DNA from: Elmis aenea
Taxonomy: Eukaryota; Arthropoda; Insecta; Coleoptera; Elmidae
Direction of reading: 5' to 3'
Assembly (NCBI GenBank): GCA_947652605.1
Contig: OX393579.1
Span: 2,480,001-2,544,000, forward strand
DNA length: 64,000 nucleotides
Below, piece by piece: positions 60,926 through 64,000 of this stretch. The notes under the pieces were generated by a model. It saw nothing but the letters and a program-made list of their open reading frames with translations, did not search any database and was not told where the DNA came from. The position numbers were made by a program, and so were the translations under genes. Within the stretch, counting starts at the first letter, position 1; each line of letters starts with the position of its first letter.

Positions 60926-61495
60926 ATAATGAAGACACGAACCCGATAGGTACATTACATGGTGACATCTCAGATTTTTTTAGTTTACTTGAAAACGGTT
61001 GCAAATATTTGAAATCTGTTTAGATATTCTAAATCACCATAAAATTTAACAACTTTTTTAAATTTAAACCTATGATCTATCTCTAATATTAGAGGAGTTC
61101 CCTATGGTCCCAATGTTAAAGAGACTTCAACGATAGATCAAGACACGAACCCGATACATTTACATAGCGGCGATCACAGATTTTTTTAATTTACCTGAAA
61201 ACGGTTGCAAATTATTGAAATCTGTTTTGATATTCTAAATCACCTTAAAATTTAGCACCTTTTTCAAATTTAAACCAATGGTCTATCTCTATTATTAGAG
61301 GAGTTCCCTATGGTCCCAATGTTAGAGAGACTTCAACGATAGATCAAGACACAAACCCGGTGCATTTACATAGCAACATCTCGGAATTTTTAAATTTATA
61401 TAAAAACGATTGCAGATATCTAAAATCTGTTTAGACAATGTTAAACAGCACGAAATTTTGCAGTTTTTCTTGATGTAAACCTAAGGTCTAGCTCT
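60920..61495 (+). repeat. ~208 bp tandem repeat, about 3 copies
   Basis: AGACACGAACCCGATA recurs near 60932, 61139 and (AGACACAAACCCGGTG) 61348. Each unit also has GAAAACGGTTGCAAAT, ATTCTAAATCACC and GAGGAGTTCCCTATGGTCCC. The third copy is more diverged. The array begins directly at the end of the small transposon at 60762. Confidence 0.85.
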
Positions 61496-64000
61496 TCTAA
61501 TAAATAAAATATATATACCTAGGTAATAAATTCATAAAAAAAGTGGGCTAATTTAGTATTTTATCAGAATTTTTAAAGCGACTGAAATGCAAACCCTTCA
61601 ATATCTCAATACAAAGAAGACTTACACCACTTTCAAAATAAACGGTGCGTATAGCACTTCTATATATCGGATTTTTGTAGAGCGAGTAATTTGTTCTCTT
61701 ATTTTTGCAATGCTTAAGTACATCAATGCAACAAGTATTTTTTAAAACGTTCGTGTGGCTATTAGAAGTTGCCCATGAGGAGCTCAGTGTCTACGATAAC
61801 AATAATACATTAATTTGAATGCTCGTCATTTTCTTTCACAAGCCATTATTGCAGTACCTACAGTAATTAAAGAAGTTTCTCCCTTATATAGTTCCTTCGA
61901 GAATATTACGGTGTTTCAAGAGGTTAAACTGTATGTGTGTGTCGTGTGAATTACAGTATTATGCATTAGTGTTGGCCAATATCAAACGTACCTACAGTAG
62001 ATGCAATGATTTTCGAAAGGTATTGCTAATCTGTACTTATAAATAATACATGTTAATTGTTCACATCAAGTGGTGTGAAATTATTGAAATGTTAATGTGC
62101 TATGTTGTGTAAGGTATTTATCAAGCCAATGCCAAATTGACTCGCATAAAGGTATCGAAATTTTATAATTTTACTATTGAAAAACCAATACGCAACTAAC
62201 AACATTGACGACAGAAATTAACAACAGAATGGCTTTAAGAAAAAAATTAATTTTAAAAAGCTTCGTTATGTATTGAGTGATAATGTAATTCAAAAAATGT
62301 TTCACTGCTTCTCTAGACGTTTAAAGATTATTTATTTTGAAGCAACACAGTTAGGAAACTTGGTTTGATAATTTAAATACATGTACATTTATTAAGCAAA
62401 TGATTATTTTGAGAATTTACTAAAGCAATATTATTGTCTTGGGGCCATAAATGGACTTGTACCGTTTTCATAATTATTATAAATAATTAAGCAATGTCAT
62501 TTACTAACGAACTTTCAATTGGTCAAAGCATGTGGATATATTAAAATATAAACTGGAAATCGTCTACAAATAAAAAAATCACAGTAATTTATTTGTCTTC
62601 ACAATTTTTTTCAAAAATGGACACTACTTACATTAATAAACGGCCCTATTGTCACAACATGCCTACAAAAACACATTCATTCGTTTAAAATATAGGATAC
62701 AGTTGCCAAAATCGTACTACTCAAGATATTTTATGTCGTAATACATATTTAAACACAACATCTACATGAATCGCGACTACCAAAAACAGTTCCCTATTAA
62801 AAGCCCAGATGCAGACGGTCCATAGGCAGATTAAGATAAACAAAGTCAGGATAACCTACGAAGACAGAACGACCCATTTGTCTAACCCATGAAATGAAGG
62901 AAAGGAAGAATATCCTAAAATTAGTTTGTTTTTTTTAAATTAAAACGATAAAGTACTTTAACAAAAAATTACCTGGGGCTACCCCGATTGATTTCAAATA
63001 CACCTGGTAGGTTTTTAGGTTAAAAGTGGCACCCTGAAGATATTGCTTCTAACCGGCGTGAAACGTCCGTTAAATAAACCACAAAATACACTATTATAAC
63101 CCAGAAACTTGTGACCTACGTACTGCGAGTTTTCAAATTTGTAAATCGGCACTGACAGTTCATTATTTACTGCAGTTATGATGAAACAATTTTATTTATT
63201 GCGTAAAGTGATTGACATTCCATAATGTCAATGTTTTTTTTTTTTAATATTAATAACAGTCATGGGAATCACAAAACAAATCTGTTCAACCGACACCGTT
63301 AGAGCAATAAACCGCTAGTAAATTGTAAACATTATTAATTTAAGTCCGTACAAGTATTACGATTTTATTGACAACAGCACGCGTTAAAGTTACAGCAATG
63401 TGAATTAATTGTGTTAGTTTTTATGGTGTTGGTTAACTGTGGTCTGTTGTGGATACTGTGGTAAAATGATAAATGCCTTCCAGCGCCTCGTTCTGGTTTT
63501 ATGCCACCATCTAAGCAAGTCGCATTGTTTACACACTTAGAACATAATTGCGGTTATCACAATGCATTATTAATTCAAAAAACGGCAATATCTACCTAAC
63601 GATTATATAGTGTCCCCAGATGTACTAAACAACTACAAAAAACGTTTTACTACTATTTGTAAGAGAATTGTTATTCTACACATAAATTTTCTTCTTTTTT
63701 CAATTTACATATCAAGTATTTAAGTCCATTTTTCTTGTGATTTACACTCAAATAAGATCAAAATTCAAACATGGCGTAGAAGTTATTTATCGTTCTATTG
63801 GAAACGAGCGCGCAGCGCGAGTAGTACGAATATTCGTTTATGTGATTTTAAAGAGCAATAACGAGTGTTGTAAATAAAAATTTGAGCTGATCGATTGTTC
63901 ATCTCCAAAGAAGATGACCCGCTTGGTTATAATCGATATATCTCGGGAACGGAGACATATGACTTGCACCAAAAGAAAGGTAATTTTTGCGCAGAGAGAA
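61496..64000. other. AT-rich stretch, no gene recognised
   Basis: At the right edge (63800-63981) GC rises (GAGCGCGCAGCGCGAG). An ATG-initiated frame MTRLVIIDISRERRHMTCTK runs to a donor-like AAAG|GTAATT at 63981. The phrase ATATCTCGGGAACGGAG is also common in insect transposons, so I do not call it a gene. Confidence 0.35.

Noticed and set aside
63913..63981. ATG frame MTRLVIIDISRERRHMTCTK ending at a donor-like GTAATT
   Set aside because: The surrounding phrase TATCTCGGGAACGG is common in insect transposons, and the next exon would lie outside the window. There is not enough support for a gene.

Overview
The window is AT-rich eukaryotic DNA with spliceosomal introns. Arthropod-type gene families and transposon relics point to an insect, possibly a beetle, but the species cannot be read from the sequence. 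Only two protein-coding genes can be named. One is the 3' end of a MICAL-family gene on the + strand (17.09-18.44 kb), carrying a C-terminal bMERB (Rab-binding) domain. The other is a complete CDC50/TMEM30 gene on the - strand (38.68 to 35.76 kb), the beta-subunit of P4-ATPase lipid flippases, whose six exons join in perfect phase.

Layout. 0-17 kb is intron or intergenic DNA with a foldback Tc1/mariner element (4.76-5.65 kb), a ~315 bp complex tandem array (8.8-10.3 kb) and a ~165 bp dimeric tandem array (15.0-15.8 kb). 17-22.6 kb holds the MICAL 3' exons and two further exon-like segments whose phases would allow an alternative tail, separated by a ~350 bp tandem triplication and a tRNA-Ala-like/hairpin cluster. 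22.65-27.62 kb is a 5 kb minisatellite (34 and 26 bp units), and 27.78-30.77 kb is a second minisatellite (26 bp units).

The second array lies almost exactly between two exon-like segments on the - strand. Together with a third such segment at 34.4 kb they form a plausible alternative 3' path of the CDC50 gene: its phase matches the penultimate coding exon and it ends with AATAAA right at the border of the first array. 31-34.2 kb contains a near-palindromic TA-flanked MITE, a second copy of the ~315 bp array, and a 329 bp direct duplication that brackets an island of the 26 bp satellite.

39-64 kb is gene-poor. It holds three broken non-LTR retrotransposon fragments (39.8, 47.4 and 54.5 kb), ends of hAT-like and other DNA transposons, a TIR element next to a long hairpin (49.4-49.7 kb), tandem repeats at 52.2 and 60.9 kb, and a possible 5' exon near 56.2-56.6 kb.

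I found no virus, toxin, CRISPR, operon or bacterial feature. The most interesting material is the pairing of two apparently related, oppositely oriented satellites with the exons of one minus-strand transcription unit. All calls come from reading the sequence by eye; exon calls outside the two named genes are hypotheses that RNA data would settle.
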